Assembly (NCBI GenBank): GCA_034440575.1
Contig: JAOTOL010001646.1
Span: 901,501-965,500, forward strand
Length of the DNA: 64,000 bases
From: Imbricaverruca yamaguchii
Lineage: Eukaryota; Arthropoda; Thecostraca; Neoverrucidae
Direction of reading: 5' to 3'
The position numbers and the translations under genes are program-made. Shown piece by piece: positions 60,955 through 64,000 of this stretch. Positions within the stretch are counted from its first letter, which is position 1. Every line of letters starts with the position of its first letter. The notes under the pieces are model-generated. The model searched no databases. It was not told the DNA's origin and saw only the letters and a list, made by a program, of their open reading frames with translations.

Positions 60955-61193
60955 GCTGAAGCCCAAAATACCAACTAAAAGCCCTTTAGCTGGTATTTTG
61001 CCGGCGAATGACCAAGCCCAAGTTCACTCAAGATCGGCGACTCGTGACTCACACATCCAGCCAAGCCTGTGGTAAACACTCCCCAGAAGAGGGGGATCTT
61101 CGATGCACGATTCCCCATGGCCCGCACCCATTCCCAGGGGTGTCGCAGCTCCGCTGCAGATTCTGCTCGTGCATGCGAATCGCGAGCGTCGCG

Positions 61194-62142
61194 GCACCTG
61201 CTCTGACAGGGGACCACGGATACCCCCACCGGCTCTGACAGGGGACCACGGATACCCCCACCGGCTCTGACAGGGGACCACGGAAACGCCCACCGGCTCT
61301 GAGGAAGGCCCACCGGCTCGACAGGGGACCACGGATACCCCCACCGGCTCTGACAGGGGACCACGGATACCCCCACCGGCTCTGACAGGGGACCACGGAA
61401 ACGCCCACCGGCTCTGACAGGGGACCACGGATACCCCCACCGGCTCTGACAGGGGACCACGGAAACGCCCACCGGCTCTGACAGGGGACCACGGATACCC
61501 CCACCGGCTCTGACAGGGGACCACGGAAACGCCCACCGGCTCTGACAGGGGACCACGGAAACGCCCACCGGCTCTGACAGGGGACCACGGAAACGCCCAC
61601 CGGCTCTGACAGGGGACCACGGAAACCCCCACCTTGCGGGGACCCCCCACCGGCTCTGACAGGACAGGGGACCACGGAAACCCCCACCGGCTCTGACAGG
61701 GGACCACGGAAACACCCACCGGCTCTGACAGGGGACCACGGAAACCCCCACCGGCTCTGACAGGGGACCACGGAAACGCCCACCGGCTCTGACAGGGGAC
61801 CACGGAAACGCCCACCGGCTCTGACAGGGGACCACGGAAACGCCCACCGGCTCTGACAGGGGACCACGGAAACGCCCACCGGCTCTGACAGGGGACCACG
61901 GATACGCCCACCGGCTCTGACAGGGGGACCACGGAAACGCCCACCGGCTCTGACAGGGGACCACGGAAACGCCCACCGGCTCTGACAGGGGACCACGGAA
62001 ACGCCCACCGGCTCTGACAGGGGACCACGGAAACGCCCACCGGCTCTGACAGGGGACCACGGAAACGCCCACCGGCTCTGACAGGGGACCACGGAAACGC
62101 CCACCGGCTCTGACAGGGGACCACGGAAACGCCCACGGGTCT
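61194..62142. repeat. 32-bp minisatellite, about 29 units
   Basis: CCACCGGCTCTGACAGGGGA followed by CCACGGAAACGC repeats at 32 bp. Variants GATACCCC dominate the left third (61210-61520) and GAAACGCC the right. Truncated or rearranged units lie at 61295-61320 and 61630-61675. The minus-strand frames of 365-389 codons (PVGVSVVPCQSRWAFPWS type) are artefacts. Confidence 0.97.
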
Positions 62143-62294
62143 GACGGAGCATTCTGATCAACGGCGCGCTGAAATCACACCTGAAAACGTGCTGCGACAC
62201 ACACACAGCACACGTCACGGTAATATGGCGACCACCTGCTGAGCTGCGGAAACCTGCACCTGCTGTTGGAGAACGGGCTCAGCCGGACTCTGGC

Positions 62295-62486
62295 GCAGAA
62301 TCGACGAGGCGAGGTTCTACAGCCAAGCGGCACAGTTTTCCTTGGAAGTAATTAGCTTTCTGCCTCAGCATTTACCCTCTGCTCCTGTGGTGCAGAATCG
62401 ACGAGGCGAGGTTCTACAGCCAAGCGGCACAGTTTTCCCTGGAAGTAATTAGCTTTCTGCCTCAGCATTTACCCTCTGCTCCTGCC
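62295..62486. repeat. 97-bp tandem duplication
   Basis: GCAGAATCGACGAGGCGAGG heads two nearly identical units (62295-62391 and 62392-62486), differing at one or two bases. Very recent. Confidence 0.96.
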
Positions 62487-62530
62487 CTGAACATTTCCCA
62501 GTCACTAATTCGCTGTAAACAGGGTTTGCG

Positions 62531-62578
62531 TCACTTGCCCTTGAAGCCCGCTTGGCTGTTGATGGCCGGGATGCCGTA
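62531..62578 (-). CDS. Possible C-terminal exon end (weak)
   Basis: On the minus strand the codons for YGIPAINSQAGFKGK end in TGA at 62531-62533. Fourteen of these 15 codons end in G or C, stronger than expected even in this moderately GC-rich DNA. A polypyrimidine run followed by ACAG (CCCCCCCCCCACAG) lies about 85 bases upstream on the same strand, and the frame stays open between them. No family is recognised and the run of good codons is short, so this may be chance. Confidence 0.15.
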   Translation of the reverse strand, partial: YGIPAINSQAGFKGK

Positions 62579-63815
62579 CTGCGCCGCATGTCGTCTGTGT
62601 CGCGTGCACAGACCTCCGGGTAACGGCGGGATCTCCCCGTGGCCCCTCATCCCAACCCCGCCCCCTGTGGGGGGGGGGTCGTCGGGTGTGTGTGCACCAC
62701 GTCACCCGCTGACTTTGATCATCTCGACCTCATGGCAGTGGGCTCACATGGCACCTCCGACACCGCGGGCGTCTGTACAGGGTCCGCGTGCATGATAGCA
62801 GTATCAACGGCGTCGATGGCGTCGGCGTATCAGCCGCCGAGTCATCGCTCCGACGGCGGTCGGCTGCGGCCTCTCGACATTCAGTCTTGAAGTTGTCGAG
62901 TGAGAGCGAGGTTTTCACCCCTGTGACGTGAGTCCGAACATCATACCGGGGAGCGTGTGGCTCCACTTGTGTGGGGCTTCGGTTCGGCTTACAATGCCAG
63001 TGTGCTAGGAGGGTTGTAGAAGGTCGTTTGGTATAGGTATAGTAGGTATAGTACAGCAGTAAGTATGGTATATACGTTATCTGCATTTTATATTGTGCGT
63101 AGCCAAAACTATCGTGGTTGTTTTAGATGTATGTTCATTTTCAACAGATATTTACACAGGGGAAAAACAATCCAAAGTCAGGTCTGAAATAGCCTGTAGC
63201 AGATCAAAGGATCGCCTTGAATTAATGAATAGTATCAGCAAATAATGTTCGGTGTTGTCGTGGTTCTTGCTGTCACAGAAACACCCAAGGGGATGAAGGG
63301 GGGGGGGTGCCTGTGGCACCGCGTATAGTTCAAAGTTTGTTTCCGTAATTTGAAAACCTGAAAGTAGATGTTAACCCCCACCTCATCCACAATTCGCTGA
63401 ATAACTTCTTTCTAGCAACTTTTGTTTCGAGAAAAAAACGAAATTCCCACTGCATGATGGACAAGAAAAGGGAAGCCTCGTCCATACTGCCTACTCTCGG
63501 CCTTTTGTAGAAAATTATGGGTGCATGCAGTAGGTAGGTAATCACGATCTTGTTATAAAAATGACCACTATATCATTGAACATCACAAATGAAAGGGGTG
63601 TGATTTCCTGAGGAAACTTGCATTCCTTTCCAAATTCGTGGTCTATAATGAAGTGCAAGGCCTGTTCACAAACTAAATTGTATAGCTTCCAAATACATCA
63701 TTTGTTTGTTGTCAATACAACTTGTTCATGGTCAGGAGAAGGGATATTTCAGGGAAATGTTTGAATCTAACAGAAATGATGCAACAGAAACTAGAAATTA
63801 GACGTCCAACAGAAA
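62579..63815. other. No supported gene
   Basis: CpG-rich to 62900, then AT-rich. G and C runs lie at 62651-62680 and 63299-63308. The hairpin GGTGCC-TGT-GGCACC lies at 63307-63321. Confidence 0.4.
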
Positions 63816-63840
63816 TTAGAAAAATCAATTCAAAATTAAA

Positions 63841-63999
63841 GGTAACCACAGCAGGACAAGGTTAAGACAATCTTTCTTCACCAACAGGGTAATAGAACAC
63901 TGGAATCATCTGCAAGAAACTATTGTTAGTAGCAGCACATTGAACATCTTTAAAAACAGCATAGACAATCATTATAAGAATGGAGGGCTTGCTTTTCAG
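63841..63999 (+). pseudogene. Non-LTR retrotransposon reverse transcriptase, C-terminal fragment
   Basis: The plus frame starting at 63841 reads GNHSRTRLRQSFFTNRVIEH, then WNHLQETIV and FKNSIDNHY, to the window edge. The pattern basic stretch, FFxNRVIxxWNxL, then S/T-LN-FKxxxD is the well-known C-terminal end of the RT-containing ORF2 protein of CR1/L2/Jockey-type LINEs. Two in-frame TAG codons lie just upstream (63799 and 63817). A different phase is open there and encodes RRPTEIRKIN, so the copy seems frameshifted or truncated. The element may continue beyond the window. Its exact clade cannot be decided from 53 residues. Confidence 0.78.
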
Positions 64000-64000
64000 C

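Noticed and set aside
60975..62218. Minus-strand frames of 365-389 codons
   Set aside because: Three phases are open at once through the 32-bp minisatellite, whose phases rotate because 32 is not divisible by 3. Pure repeat translation.

Overview
The window looks like gene-poor nuclear DNA from an animal, most likely an invertebrate. It has long CA/GT, TA and CT microsatellites, many unrelated minisatellites, tRNA-derived SINEs, a LINE reverse-transcriptase fragment and TTAA-flanked MITE-like elements, and CpG is plainly present in the non-repeat parts. Nothing looks bacterial or viral. I cannot name the species. No complete protein-coding gene can be supported. The longest open frames, up to about 850 codons on both strands, are products of tandem repeats whose unit length keeps several frames open.

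Layout. 0-9 kb: the tail of a LINE/SINE, short tandem repeats, a 26-bp minisatellite, two SINE copies of one family, one tRNA-derived head of another family, and a fragment of MITE family A. 9-15 kb: a CA microsatellite, two 45-bp minisatellites (8 and about 51 units), a GC-rich island and a third SINE. 15-27 kb: mostly unique AT-rich DNA with TA, CA and CT tracts, a 26-bp array rich in ACGTG motifs and another tRNA-like head. 27-30 kb: a 32-bp satellite-like array of about 80 units. 30-46 kb: two copies of MITE family A, two of family B, the clearest SINE copy with its target-site duplication, GC-rich islands, and 31-, 55- and 42-bp arrays. 46.5-50.7 kb: four unrelated tandem arrays in a row (7, 79, 36 and 14 bp). 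51-57 kb: a divergent SINE head, a 200-bp GT tract, a third family A copy, and a large inverted repeat whose arms look like one exon in opposite orientations. 59-62 kb: a family B element apparently nested inside another family B element, then a 32-bp array of about 29 units. The right edge carries the C-terminal end of a non-LTR retrotransposon reverse transcriptase.

The features do not form an operon or pathway. They describe a repeat landscape: adding my spans, tandem arrays and microsatellites cover roughly a fifth of the window and recognisable interspersed elements about a tenth. The most interesting structures are the two TTAA-flanked MITE families, which share a subterminal module and nuclear-receptor-like AGGTCA half-sites; the nested palindromic element at 59.4-61.0 kb; and the inverted exon-like repeat at 56.9-57.2 kb. 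Superfamily assignments and exon calls are inference from sequence alone.
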